NCBI GenBank assembly: GCA_023512835.1
Contig: CM042090.1
Span: 54,857,865 to 54,921,864, forward strand
Length of the DNA: 64,000 nt
Reading direction: 5' to 3'
From: Taxillus chinensis
Lineage: Eukaryota; Streptophyta; Magnoliopsida; Santalales; Loranthaceae
Positions 1 to 12,556 of this stretch are shown here, in pieces; the first letter of the stretch is position 1; each line of letters opens with the position of its first letter. A program made the translations under genes and the position numbers. Below the pieces are notes generated by a model. It saw only the letters and a list, made by a program, of their open reading frames with translations, ran no database searches and was not told the DNA's origin.

Positions 1-160
1 TTCATCCATGTGATTTCTCACTTTCTCGCAGTAGATATGCATGAATCACACTTAGCCATTACTAATTTTCAAGGAGATATAAACGGTAATTGACAGTGTC
101 ATACGCATGTTCATGCACAAGTAATTAGTTAGAGATGAACCACAAGACATGCTGTGAAAC
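1..160 (-). other. 3' untranslated region of element A
   Basis: This stretch follows the pol stop codon of element A on the minus strand. I see no ORF, no polypurine tract and no LTR boundary in it, so the element continues beyond the window. Confidence 0.6.
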
Positions 161-1164
161 TCATGAATTTAAATCTAGCATGCCAAGTTTTGTCAGAAGT
201 TCATTGAACCTGGCTTCTTGCAGTGGTTTGGTGAATATGTCAGCAAGCTGATCATCAGTGGATATATACTTCAGAGAAATGTCTTTCTTTAGCACATGAT
301 CACGTATGAAGTGATGTCTGACCTCAATGTGCTTAGTTTTGGGATGCATAACAGGATTGTTGGAAATTGCAATGGCGCTTGTATTGTCACAATACAGAGG
401 AACGGCCTTTAAGTCAAACCCATAATCTAATAGTTGACTGGCCATCCAAAGCAATTGAGCACAACAGCTTCCTGCAGCAATATATTCAGCTTCAGCTATG
501 GAGGTTGAAACTGAATTCTGTTTCTTGCTAAACCAGGATACAAGTCTGTTGCCTAAAAGTTGGCATGTTCCACTTGTGCTCTTTCTATCAATCCTGCATC
601 TGGCAAAGTCTGCATCTGAATATCCTCTCAATTTGAAATCAGACTCTTTTGGATACCATAGTCCTAAATTCTCAATTCCCTTCAGATACCGCATGATCCT
701 CTTGACATGTGACAAGTAGGATTCCTTGGGATTAGCTTGGTATCTGGCACAGATACATGTTGCAAACATTATGTCAGGTCTGCTTGCTGTCCGATACAGC
801 AAGGATCCAATCATGCTTCTGTATTATGAGATATCCACCTCCTTCCCTGCTTCATCCATATCCAGTTTGGCATTTGTAGGAATGGGAGTCTTCATGTGTG
901 TCACATCAGTCATCTTAAACTTCTTCAAAATCTCCTTTGTATATTTGGTTTAACTGATAAAGATCCCATCTTCTAACTGCTTGACCTCCAATCCAAGGAA
1001 GAATGAGAGTTCTCCCATCATACTCATTTCATATTCACTTTTCATTAGATGAGAGAAGTCTTCACATTGCTTTTTGTCCCTTGATCCAAATTTGATGTCA
1101 ACCACATGGATTTGGACTATCAAGGGTGATCCTTTTCCTTCCTTGAGAAACAGTATGGGGTCAA
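161..1164 (-). pseudogene. Element A pol, C-terminal RT and RNase H (broken)
   Basis: The RNase H part (161-814) is open for 217 codons and holds the copia hallmarks: the SDADFA metal-binding region, the STSGTC strand, the AEAEYIAA glutamate motif, CDNTSAIA and the closing DIFTKPL box. Upstream (814-1164) the RT palm is frameshifted. The YxDD catalytic box is replaced by H-V-V-D (1097-1108), removing one of the two paired aspartates, so this RT should be inactive. The sequence is cut at 1164 by element B; the missing N-terminal half is at 13773 and above. Function in an intact element: cDNA synthesis and RNA removal in the particle. Confidence 0.88.
1160..1164. repeat. Target-site duplication of element B, left copy
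   Basis: gtcaa here equals gtcaa at 13773-13777. The five-base length is usual for copia integrase. The element between them begins tgatgg and ends ccatca on this strand. Confidence 0.92.
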
Positions 1165-2341
1165 TGATGGTCCCTTGGAGCCTAGAGGGGGAGTGAATAG
1201 GCTCTTATCGAAACTCTTTTCTTTCTCTTAAGACGCAAACACTTATCTAGTTAAGTGATAGAATCACTGCGGAAGATAACCAGATAGTGGAAGTATTTTG
1301 TTTTATTATCACAAGATAAATACAACAAAATAGAAGCAAGACTCTCTTACGCTCTGTTTACAAATGAACTCACACTCTAGCCAAATTCTATCTCCAAAGA
1401 TGAAAACACTTGTGCATACACAGAATTAGTCTTTTCTTAACAAATGCACATGTTTATTTTCTGTACAAGTATGAATATTTATACAAAACATTCCTAAGAG
1501 ACAACCTTGGAACTTGTAGTTCCGGAATGCGTTCCGCACTAACTATCCCTCGGTAATCTCTCTGCCTTGACTGCTGCGGTTTGTGGAGCTCAAGATCTTG
1601 GGTTCGAAGAGTATAAGTGCGTTTGTGAGTTCCCAATTACAATTAAGGTTGTGTCCACATATCCGGATGATCCACGTGTAAGATTCTTCAAGGTTCTCAA
1701 TAAATTCGTCTTACATCGGGACGCCACAAGCTGATAACTTTAAATGCGGTTAAGTTGAAGCGATATCTTCTTGGTCCGGTGTAATTTTCCTTACTCCGTA
1801 GCTAATGAAGCTCGGAACCCTACTCCGTGTCAGTGGTTGCTTACTCCGTATCTATTTAGTACTGGAATCCTTAGTCCGTGTCAGCGCTTTCTTACTCCGC
1901 ATATAAGTTCCTTACTCCGTATGTAAGTTCCTTACTCCGGGCGAGTCTTGAAAAGTCTGATGACTTATTCCGTGTCAGTGCTTCCTTACTCCGCATGTAA
2001 GTTCCTTACTCCGTATGTAAGTTCCTTACTCCGTATGTAAGTTATCCGGATTCCTTACTCGCATCCTGGTTTCCTTACTCCGCACTTATCCTTTAAGTTC
2101 TTAGTCCGTATGAATGTTCCTTATTCCGTATGTATTTGTGACTTGGTTATTTACCAAGTGTTTGACGACACTCACTCTTGTCCGGATCAGGATTATGTAT
2201 CCTGTCCTTAGCCTTGCTCTCACGAGTGCATCTCTGGATTAGTAACATATCTTCTGCAATGATCAAATAAACACAAAAGATCTCAGATCAAATTACATAA
2301 GGCTTTATCAGCATTATCCAAATTCTGGGTTTGATCCAACA
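1165..2341 (-). repeat. 3' LTR of element B
   Basis: An 1177-bp LTR, matching 12557-13772 over its full length. It contains a TATA-like tataaatatt on the minus strand near 1472-1484, a U3 full of 20-bp units with the core 'cttactccgtatgtaagttc' (about 1880-2045), and a perfect 7-bp-arm hairpin at 2141-2159. Its outer end reads tgatgg on the plus strand; the inner end (2341) joins a PPT. Confidence 0.93.
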
Positions 2342-2351
2342 ATCTCCCCCA
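2342..2351 (-). promoter_or_regulatory. Polypurine tract of element B
   Basis: On the minus strand a run gggggaga lies directly upstream of the LTR start, where plus-strand cDNA synthesis is primed in LTR retrotransposons. Position and composition are both as expected. Confidence 0.75.
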
Positions 2352-2484
2352 ATTATGGATATGCCCAAACCCTTTGTAATCTGATCTGGTAAGCAATGCA
2401 AAAGAATAACATACAGAATACGCAACACAACCAATTTCATTAATCAGCAACTAAATACAATTCAGCCTTAATACAAGTTTTTCA

Positions 2485-5244
2485 CTAGGGTACATAAGGC
2501 TTACTATACTTGAAGATCATAGTTGCTTGCCTTCTCTCTTAGCTCCATTGTCTGCTCCATCGTAAAGGTGGTGTGTTGGCTCCAATATTTGTCCACGATT
2601 AAGAATGACTTGATGAAGTGACAGCAAAAGGCTCCATGCCTATCTCCATCCGGCGTTGTGGCACTTGCTTCTTGCCCCGGAATGTCGCCTTAAGTTTCTC
2701 GATCGGACGCAGGGGTGTGATGCCCAACTCTTCATATAATCCGGCTTTCTTCACGGCTTCGATCGCCTGAGACACAGAGGTTCCCATTGATTCTTCCTAA
2801 CGAAGTGCTCCACAATCTGATGAGAATCAATGAGAATCATTTGCTTGGACTGAATCATGAAGACGACCATCATGAAGTGTGGCGACATGATCCGGTACGG
2901 AATGAGGATGGTTGAGAGAGTTTTCCATGGCTTGCTATCCTCAGCAGTTCCGTCGATGAAAGACTGAATTAGCTCCACAATGGGAAGATAGCCCTCATTC
3001 CAACACGGCAGAACGTCAAATAAGTGCCCATCTTTGTAGAGAGATGGAAACAGCCTCATCTCCATTTTAGCAGCTCTCGAGAAGTTGTCAATGTCTTCTG
3101 TAGTAAAGAGTCCTTTCTCCGAACAAAGAGTCTTAATGTCGGCCGAGGAGAAAGGGTACATTTCAGAAAGACATCTTCTCGCAGCAGAAGACGCAGCATA
3201 AGATTTCATCGCCTTGCGCAAGCTTCCATCCGCATCAGAAGGGTCAAACTCCGCATATGATGGGAGGAAGGTATCAGGCATGGATGAGGAGGATGGAGGA
3301 GGAGTAGGAGCTGCGATGAGAGGAGCTTGGTTGAGAGAAGCGGCTTCGTTTGGGAATTTGAATTCCCTGGAACCGAAGTGGCGGGCCACTTCTCGGTCCG
3401 AGTAGATGGTTGTGGGGCGAAGGAGTAGATGGATCGGATGACACTCTCTCCCCCGGTTTGGCGGATCACCGGGAAGCAACAGGAGGACGAGCCATCGTAT
3501 GCGCCAGATCCGCGAAGGAAGTAGACAATGAATGGATGGAGGTGGCGACAAGATCCATTTTCTGCTCCATGGAAGTGGAGGAGTCAGTGAGAGCGGAGAG
3601 GAGTTGGGCGCCGAGGGCATCAACTTTGGCAGCGATGGCGGAAATTTGGGCGCTTTGAGCTTGGGCGTGTCGGTCCACTGGGCGGAAAGCACGGGTCGGA
3701 GTGGACCGTGCCAAAAGAGGCACACCCAAGGACCAACTCCGGAGCTTTGGAGGACTCCCCCGCATGAACAGGAGCAGGAGTGCGTTGGGCAGAGGAGTCC
3801 ACAGAAGTATCAGCAGCAGTAGGAGCATCCGGAGCATCAGAGGCATCCGGAGCATCGGAGGCATCCGGAGCATTGGAGGCATCCGGAGCAAGGGACCCCA
3901 CTTTGACCAGATAAGTCAACCACGGGAATCGCGGCGGTAGGAGAAGAGGGTCCAGCCTTAGCAGGGGAAGGACTCCGTGCAGCAGGGACTGGGCCGGAGG
4001 GTGTAGGGAACGGCACATCGGGAATGGCAGCCGGCGTAAGAAAGCCTTGGTCCAAGTTCCAAATGATTATGGTCTCCGGGGATTGGGTATTGCGTGTGTA
4101 AAACACCCGGAGATCGGTGTCAGGAATGGAGGAGGTGTGGGCTAGGCTGAAACGGAGCCAGAGGTCCGTTAAGGTGCCGGCGGAGAGATGGTCAAGGTAA
4201 TCTCGGGGTTGAGGTAGGGGAGGCAAAGGGGCTTCCGGAGAAGCGGCCGGGACATCAGCGGTGGCGACAGCAACAGCGGTATCAACCGCGGCAGCAATAG
4301 CGGATGTGGAGGGAGTGGGGACATCAGCAGCAGAGGGGGCTGAGGAAACAGCTTTAGACGCACTGCGCTGAGAGGGCCCCGCAACCTCGGACGGTTCAGC
4401 ACGGACGCTTGGGCGGGAGGCCCGTGAGTGGGAGGGCGCAACAACAGACCGAATCCGGGAGGATCGGTGTGCGAAGCCGACCTCGTGGGCTTGGTTATCG
4501 GAGGGGTCACCAACAGAGCTGCCTTGTTGTTCCGAGGCAGGGAGAATGCGGAGAGCTACAGTGGGTCGGCGAGCGGTCATGTTCCCGTCCGGCGTAAGGT
4601 AACGGAGGTAATAAGCCGAGGGAAACGAGACAGCATCAAATCGGGCGAAATGGTCCAGACGTAGATGCCGGAAGACAATGCGAGGATGCGCCCGAAGGAA
4701 TGGTTTTTGGGACCATTCTCGCAGAGAAACGAAATAAGAACATCCCCCAATCCATCGGAAGACCTTCAAAAACGCCGTACATGGCCAGGAGAAGGTCGTA
4801 CGGAACTGAGTCCAGGGCGGATGTGCGAGCCAGTAGGCATCGACTTAGAATAGTCGCCATACATCGATAGCGACTCTGGAAGGATTTCACCTTGTATTCC
4901 TTCCCCTTGTTCGTGCAACCCATAGAAGCCGCCATTGGATCGGCATCCGAGCGCTATGGTTCACCAAGAGGTAGGTGGAGAGCAGCGCGGAGAACAGCCG
5001 GAGTGATGATGATGGATTCACCGCGGACATAAGAGGTTATGGAATCGGTGGTGCAGCGAATCCGTTGATAATACTCAAGAATGTCATCGATAAGAAGATC
5101 GACGGGATTGGAGATCAGGCTGAGTATATGCGAGGCTTCAAGTAGAGGGCGAAGCTGGAAAAACCAATTCGGAGGATTAGAAACAGCATTCCAATCAACT
5201 AGATGGCCAGGATTAACGCCGAAAAGAGAGATTCTGGGTGCCAT
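2485..5244 (-). pseudogene. Extra 3' gene of element B, broken homologue of the intact 908-aa gene in F
   Basis: Start codon at 5244 (MAPRISLFGVNPGHL) and stop at 2485 correspond to both ends of the open gene at 58160-60886. Segments in several frames (5244-4954, 4935-4636, 4769-3837, 3725-2751, 2787-2599) match its N-terminal domain, Pro/Ser/Ala linker, coiled coil and C-terminal Ulp1-like domain in order. At least four frameshifts separate them. In the linker a 15-bp unit encoding Ala-Pro-Asp-Ala-Ser is expanded (3826-3895), where F has only a short version. The gene is in sense with gag-pol and inside the LTRs. The C-terminal protease-like motif again lacks a cysteine at the nucleophile position. 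Function unknown. Confidence 0.82.
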
Positions 5245-6854
5245 TGCAGATTGGATGGGAAGGATAAGAGGAAAGGTGAGGTCTTGACAAGGGAAGGAGC
5301 AACGAGAGGTTTAGGGATTTGAAATGAGCAATACTCGTGCTTCGCAGGAATGATCGAGAACATATAAGACCGAGTCCGCATATGTCGCCGGGCCTAGGAA
5401 TGTGCGAGTGAGATAGGGACCCGCGCGACATGCTGATGTCATTAGTCTGGATATCGAGGCGCCTCCGAATGAAACGATGTCGTGGAGACCGCATGACCAT
5501 GTAAAGATAACAACTGGTTGCCATCCAGAGAAGTGTGTGTGCAACCCGAGATATGCATTTAATGAATCATCATTATTCCTCCTCAAAAGCATGCGACATA
5601 TGAGTATACGTGGATTGTCACAATTGAACAGTGTCAGGAGTCTGGAGGAAAGAGCCGATAATCATCCGGAGTAAATAATAGTCGTGGAAGAGTATCCGGA
5701 TGAATAATAGACCTTGTCCGTCGTAAACAGAGTTTGGTGAGAGAGTAGAGTAGATTCCTTTGCAGTTAAAAAGTCGAAGAGAAGAGAAGTGCCACAACAC
5801 TTCAAATCCGAGACTAAGGATTAGTACGGATTAGAGAAGATAATTAGTGAAAAACAACATAATCCGAACTAATGAGAAACAGAACTCATGCATGGCTAAG
5901 AATGTAGTAGACGTATGCATACGTGAAAGTGATCAATATTACCGAATCAGGGCATATGTCGGATAGCAATACACAGGTTCATATAGGTCAACATAGCGAA
6001 ACCGTCTTGCTGAACAACGTAGCTAAGATTGATTAAAGAGCATATGATTTGGCCACATTAGGATTCATGAGTGAACAATGATAGAGCGAACACATGTCAA
6101 AAGAAGGCAGATGATTAGTCGATTAAAATGCATGGTTGAAGAAAGAAAATACATCCAAACATGCCACTTTTCTGATTTAAAAACATCATGTCCAGTCAGA
6201 TCTGGAAGTAACAGTTTAGAGGAAGGAGAATCCGAGACATAATAGGGGTTCATTGCTGCTCCCCCGTAGATCATTTAATCCTCTCAATGAAAAGCTCCCC
6301 CTCAGATAGACGATCGGAAAGAGGTCATGAGACATATACGGGTGGTATTCTTGAATAATATATAAAGTATTTTCTCCCCCGTAGCTTGTGCAATCCTCTC
6401 GGTTGATTGTTCCGATTTGTAGAAGTTCAAGACTGTTCTATCTTATTAGAAAACTATACTTGAAGCTGATCGATCACGATTGAGTATTCATCCACCAGGC
6501 ATTCCAAGCTAACCCATTTCACTTCTTCAACTATGCATGTTAATAGAGTAATCTAAATGAACATGCTTTTGTCATGTGGTGATTAATGGAAGTTAAGATC
6601 ATGAACCCGAAAGAGGTAAATCATATAAACTGTAATTATGTTAGCTTTAAACGACTTCAGTCGGGAAACGCAAGCATCCTCCCAGCATGAGGTTGCGATT
6701 AATATCAGAAACATGAACCCGTTAAACAGTAAGTATGATCAGCAATACAGCCAGTAAGTCTCTACTACTTTTAGTAAACGTACAATGCATGTTCGAGAGT
6801 AAATATACTATTGGGTAATTCAAATGTGAAGCTATGCAGAGAAGTCAAGCATAC
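5245..6854 (-). other. Spacer of element B with internal polypurine blocks
   Basis: There is no believable gene here. On the minus strand three purine-rich blocks occur: ctacgggggagaaa (6371-6384), gagggggagc (6294-6305) and tctacgggggagc (6258-6270). The same trio in the same order lies at the same place in F (56925-57052) and G (37183-37315). The part nearest the extra gene (5245-5900) would hold its leader or promoter, and is alignable with 57100-58159 in F. Confidence 0.7.
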
Positions 6855-8740
6855 CTAATCGGAAGAGTAGTTCGAAAACCTCGCATCAGGTAGGGGCTTT
6901 GTAAGTATGTCTGCTAATTGATCTTCAGTAGCAACATGTTCCAGTGAAATATGCTTTTTGAGAACATGATCGCGTATGAAGTGATATCTGACCTCAATGT
7001 GCTTCGTCTTAGGATGCATGACAGGATTGTTGCTGATGGCAATTGCACTAGTGTTGTCACAGTAGAGTGGAATAGATGACATGTTGAAACCGTAGTCGAT
7101 AAGTTAACTTTGCATCCAAAGTAGGCGTGAACGCAACTTCCAGGCAGCTATATATTCCGCCTCGGCGGTAGAGGTTGATACGGAATTCGCTTCTTCTGAA
7201 CCAAGAGATCAATCTATTTCCTAGAAACCGACACGTACCGCTTGTGCTCTTCCTGTCGATGCGACATCCAGTAAGTCGGCATCGAGTATCCGGATAAGGT
7301 GAAGTTGGACTCCTTTGGGTACCAGAGTCCCAAATTCATCGTTCCCTTGAGATACCTTAATATCCGTTTTACATGAAGCATATGTGACTCCTTGGGATTC
7401 GCCTGGTATCGTGCACCGATGCAAGTTGCAAACATAATGTCTGGGCGACTTGCTGTAAGATACAGCAAGGATCCGATCATCCCTCTGTAGTCAGTCACAT
7501 TTACTGATATGCCATCCACATCCGGATCTAACTTGGCACTGACAGGCATGGGAGTTTTGACGGGAGATGAACCTTCCATACCAAACTTCTTAATAAGATC
7601 GCGAGTGTACTTAGCCTGATTAATGAAGATTCCTTCCTTTAATTGTTTGACTTCTACTCCAAGGAAGTAGGACAGTTCTCCCATCATGCTCATTTCAAAC
7701 TTGCCTGTCATCAACTTAGCAAACTCTTTACAAAGCTTTGGATTCGTTGATCCGAAAATGATATCATCCATGTATATTTGCACGATTAGAGTGTGTCCTT
7801 TCTCTTTTCGTAGAAATAAGGTGGTGTCTATCTTCCCTTTTTGGAAGTTGTGTGCAAGTAGGAATTCTGACAGTGTGTCGTACCAGGCTCTTGGAGCTTG
7901 CTTCAAACCATATAGAGCTTTCTGAAGTTTGTAGACAAGATGTCCTGCCTTAGGTTCAATGAAGCCGGGAAGTTGTTCAACATACACCTCCTCTTGAAGG
8001 TCTCTATTCAGGAATGCGCTTTTGACGTCCATTTGATAAACTATGAAGTTTTCATATGAAGCATACGCCAGAAACATTCGGATTGCCTCAAGTCTTGCCA
8101 CCGGAGCAAAGGTTTCATCATAATCTATTCCTTCTTCTTGACGATATCCTTTGGCTACCAGTCTGTCTTTGTTCCGTATTACTATTCCATTCGTATCAAG
8201 CTTGTTCCGGAACACCCATTTAACACCAATGACTTGCTGAGACTTAGGCCTTGGTACTAAGGTCCACACATTATTTCTCTTAAATTGATTCAGCTCTTCT
8301 TGCATGGCTTCTATCCAATTCGAATCTTGAAGAGCTTCATCTACCACCTTTGGTTCTATTTGAGATAGAAAACACGAGTAAAGACTCATGTTGGAGGTGG
8401 CTACTCTTGTTCTTACACCAACAGTAGGATCACCAATCACTTGATCTGAGGGATGGTTTCGAGTCCATCTATAATTCTGTGCATGTGTTGGATGATCTTG
8501 AACAATTTGAAGCTCTTCCAGATTGGGTGGTTCAGTTGTATCGGGTGGTTGAGCTTCGTCCAGACTAGATGTTTCCGTATTGAGAGGTACGGATGAACTA
8601 GTTGGTTCTTCAACACTGTTTCTTCCAGTGTTAACTAGTCCGGACGGACTTGAAGGTGCTCCGGAATTTTGGGTATCCGTAGGAGTATATCCAGGAGCTA
8701 AATGGTAGTCCGGAGTCGAGTCATCCGCAGCATCATCCAT
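6855..8740 (-). pseudogene. Element B reverse transcriptase and RNase H (frameshifted)
   Basis: The 508-codon stretch 8740-7214 holds the integrase-RT linker, then the copia [43 protein letters not shown], the catalytic IYMDDI (7757-7780, both aspartates present) and [13 protein letters not shown]. RNase H follows with a frameshift near 7290 and continues at 7082-6855 (CDNTSAIAISNNP, HFIRDHVLK, DILTKPLP). Compared with F the RT reading frame is intact; only the RNase H end is broken. Role: cDNA synthesis in the particle. Confidence 0.9.
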
Positions 8741-10165
8741 AAAATTTCGTTGTGTTTACTGTTGCTACGTGGTTGGTCAGGATGTGTAACAGAACATTCA
8801 TAAACTTCGAATAATCGACGTTGTTGTCCATGACCTGCATATTAGAATTTGAAGAACTGACTTTTGACCAATCGAGATTAGCTTCATCAAAAGTCACATG
8901 GATAGATTCTTCAACTTTAAAAAGTTTTCTATTGAAGACCCGATAAGCCTTGCTATGTAGTGAGTACCCGACGAAAATCCCATCATCGATTTTTGGTTCA
9001 AATTTATTCCGGGTCTCTTTGCCATTTAACAAGATATAGCAAGTACACCCAAAAGCTCCGAAATGTGAAATTGAAGGTTTTCGTCCTCTCCACATCTCAT
9101 AGGGTGTTTTCATGGTAGATTTATTTATTAGAGTTCCGTTCTGAACATAGCGGGCGGTGGACACGACTTCAGCCCATAGGCCGAGAGGGAAGCGTTGCCC
9201 CTGGTAACATGGATCTACCGCTTCAACTAAAGTACGATTCTTGCGCTCGGCTACCCCATTTTGTTGTGGGGTTCTGGGAGCAGAGAAGTCATCTTGTATG
9301 CCCTGTTCAGAACAATATGATCTCATTTCTGAAAAATCAAATTCATTACCATGATCACTCCTGATGCATTTAATGCTCGGTCCTTGTGAGTTGCTTATCC
9401 AGTTGAAGAGATCTACAAGATGCTCAAAAGTTTGATCCTTTGATTTCAGGAACATCACCCATGTGTATCTGGTGAAATCATCGATAACCACAAGGGTATA
9501 TCTACCGACTAGTGATGGAACAGATATAAGACCACAGAGGTCCATATGAAGAAGTTGTAGAGGAGCATTATTGAGTTAACCGATTTGCTCTTAAAGCTGT
9601 TTGTTGGTCTTTTGCCAAGTTGGCATTCTCGACGAAAGAGTCTCTGGAGAACTTGAGTTTGGGTAGACCAGGTGACAAGATCAAGTAACGCTAATTTAGA
9701 CAAAGTCTTAAAGTTTAAATGTGCGCATCGCTTGTGCCATAGCCAACTATCTTCATCCGATGCTTTCGTGAGGAAGCATACGGGTCGAAGAATTATTTCT
9801 TAAGACCACCGAGTATATGTCCCCATCTCTTGATTCGGATAACTTAACATCTCCTGGATAAGTTTTCTCTTCTTCATGGTGTTGGACAAAAAAGGAAACG
9901 GGAAATCCTTTGTCACATAAATTACCGACACTTAGCAAATTATGCTTTAAACCTTCGACTAGTGCAACTTTAGTGATTGATACACGGCCTTAGTTAGAGT
10001 GCTATACCCGACGTCTTACCTTTCTTGTTGTCGCCATATGAAACAGATGGACCTTGTTTATCATTAACTTCTACAAGCATCGATCACCCGTCATATGTTC
10101 GGAGCATCCACTATCAAGGATCCACTTGCTTTTATTGATCTTTAACTTCAAGTGATCTGGCAATG
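8733..10165 (-). pseudogene. Element B protease and integrase (broken)
   Basis: Protease: DSGCS and HMTGD at about 10085-10120 (retroviral-type aspartic site D-S-G), followed by broken frames. Integrase: the zinc-binding N-terminus is damaged (9550-9760). The core at 9545-8733 shows MDLCG (first Asp), RSDHGNEF (second Asp) and NGVAERKNRTLVEA (Glu), then the YVQNGTLINK and MKTPYEMWRG region and IFVGYSLHSKAYRVFNR of copia integrases. It joins the RT frame with a few bases of overlap at 8733-8740. Role: polyprotein cleavage and insertion of cDNA. Confidence 0.87.
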
Positions 10166-12495
10166 CATTCCAGAGATGCTCCTGAAAGACAACGATTTTA
10201 CACTTTTGGTGCCCAAACTTGTTTCAGGCGGTTAGAGAGAGCAGCGATATTGTCAACATTTACGGATTTGATTTTGCTAGGACTCTTAGCTTTCCAAGTT
10301 GACATTAACTTGTTAGTTTCAGCTACTTCTTTTATTTGGGTTTTCTTGGGAGAGACACTCCTTTTAGATTTAGATTTTGTTTTGCTCGAAGAACCCCTTT
10401 TATAAAACTGATCTTTATTGGATTGAAATTGATTACAAAGCTAGCTATTAGATAGACTCCAACATTCATAGTGATAATGACCCATTTCCCTACAGATGGA
10501 ACAGACACTATAATGTGAAGTACAAACAGGGGATACAGGTCTCTTAGTTTTTACGGACTTTCTACTCTGTTCCCCGTGGCCTAATCCATTGCGTTTGGGT
10601 GACGCGCTCTTGGCCCTAAATGCGTCGGCCTTAGCCTTGTCTTTCTTTTTGGGTGCTACGGCTTTTAAACTGCAGTGGCCTTCCCTTCATCTTTAGTTAC
10701 GGGTGCTACTGGTTCGGGAAGAGCATAAGAATGACCTCGGCTCCACATCATAAACTATGGTGCCACCTGAAATGAAACCATCCAACGGTTTAGATGTACT
10801 AACAGGATATAAGTTGGTTAGTTTAGCAGTGAAATCCGGAGGACACTCGGTAGCTTGAGCTATGGAAGTTGATGGTTCGGAACCTAGGCCAGGTTTGACT
10901 CGAATGTCGTCGGGATCGGTCCTAAAGGTAGAGGCTATTTCCCTGGATTTTAGCCACTTACGATTTATTTCCTTTTCCTGTTCCAGTTCATTTTCGAGTC
11001 TTTTTACTATAACTTTTAGGCCTGAGAGATTGGTATTTAACAAATGATTTTCAGCTCTTAGATCATGATACCAAGCTTCTTTTCCTCTGAAGTCGTGATG
11101 TCCTTTTCGAGTCTATTAATAGTAAATTCAAGGCGTTTATTCGACTTTCCATATCTTTGTACATTTGAGTAATTATTAGTCTCTCATTCTTTTCATGATC
11201 ACATGCGGTAGTAAGAGATTCTAATTTACTCAGGAGCTCGAGATAGAAGGTACCTCGGTATTTGCCATGAGGCGGACGTTCGGCTTAGTGGTCGGCTCAT
11301 CATCCGAGGATTCCTCCTCTTCTTCCGAGCCACTCATGTATTTTGTCACGAGCGCCTTCCTCTTGCTCTTGCTGTTGTCTGAGGTGGAGCGGCGAGGAGT
11401 TACCTTGTCACTTTTCTCGGCCACTTTTGATTTGGACCTGCATTCCTTGGCCCAGTGACCGGTTTTCCCACAGTTGAAGCATTCCTGGGAACTGGACTCT
11501 GGTCGCTCCTTCCTTTGGAACGATGATGATGAGCGTCTTCTGAACCCTTTTCTACTTTTCCGTAGGAATCGCTCAAAGGATTTGACAAGAAGGGCTATCT
11601 CCTCCTCCTCATCGGGAATCGAAGTCTCGGACACGTCCGTATCATCATTCCTCAGTATGTTTAGACATTCTGTAGCTTTGAGAGCTACCCCCTTTTCTTT
11701 CCGAGCTATTTTCTCATCCATGTCAGAGTACTTAAACCTGACTTCGTCAGTCCGCAGCTCTCCATACAGTTCTTCAAGGGGAACATACTGCCAGTTTTTG
11801 TCTAACTGCATCTGGAGTTGTTTGGAGTAGTAGCGATCCGGCAAGGAGTGAAAGAACTTGTCATTGATCTAGGATTGAGAATAGTGCTCATTGACAATCT
11901 TCAGCTCAAGAATGAGCTTGCCGAATCTCCGATAGATGCTTTCGAGTGATTCGCCCGATTTATGATTAAAACTCTCAAAGTTCTATCTGAGAGTGCAGAT
12001 CACATTCTGCATCTGGGACTGACTCCCCTCATAGAGGATTGTCAGTTTGTCCCAAACAGCTTTTGCTGTCGTGCAGCCCTGAACGTCTGTGAAAGCCTCG
12101 GAATCCAAAGACGATGTAACATAAGCCAGAGCCTTTTCACTAGCGCACTGCTAGGCTCTTTCATCGTTGGTAAGTTCAGCATCTGTCTTTGGCCTCCTAA
12201 CTCCATGTTCTCCGATAACCATCGGAATTGGAATCTCCTGATGAAGACATGGCCATAGAAGATGATCATGGCAAACCATAAACATCTTCATGCGAGCTTT
12301 CTACTAGGAGAAAAGCTCAGGTGTGAATTTGGGCGGTTTCGTTATAGTAAAGCCAGAACTTCGTGGTTGAGAAGCGGCGGCAGCAGCAGGTTGAGGTGGG
12401 TCGACATTTTCACTGCTGCTTCGATTCGAGTTGGGCTCCTGTGCACCTCCGGAGTTAAGTCGAGTGTTGAATAGCATACTGCTTTCTTCGGCCAT
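10166..12495 (-). pseudogene. Element B gag (broken)
   Basis: The likely start is MAEESSMLFN at 12495; the upstream in-frame Met overlaps the PBS. The first 64 residues hold a Pro-rich stretch and TKPPKFTPELFS, which leads into the UBN2-type copia gag domain, here broken around 11850-12300. The next open part (11844-11230) ends in a CCHC knuckle CFNCGKTGHWAKEC (11440-11481) and an acidic tail. A heptad-like coiled coil follows (about 11250-10950), then a second knuckle CSICREMGHYHYEC (about 10464-10506). This gag layout with two knuckles and a coiled coil matches F. Role: capsid formation and RNA binding. Confidence 0.85.
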
Positions 12496-12542
12496 TTCTG
12501 AGATTGAAAGAGTGGGATCTCTACTTAGAACAAATAGAACTT

Positions 12543-12554
12543 GCTCTGATACCA
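12543..12554 (-). promoter_or_regulatory. Primer-binding site of element B
   Basis: The minus strand reads tggtatcagagc, complementary to the 3' end of plant initiator-Met tRNA, two bases downstream of the 5' LTR end at 12557. Confidence 0.93.
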
Positions 12555-12556
12555 CT

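Noticed and set aside
3466..4018. Leu/Pro-rich minus-strand frames overlapping the extra gene of B
   Set aside because: Alternate frames of the Pro/Ser/Ala-rich linker; the frame homologous to F is the coding one.
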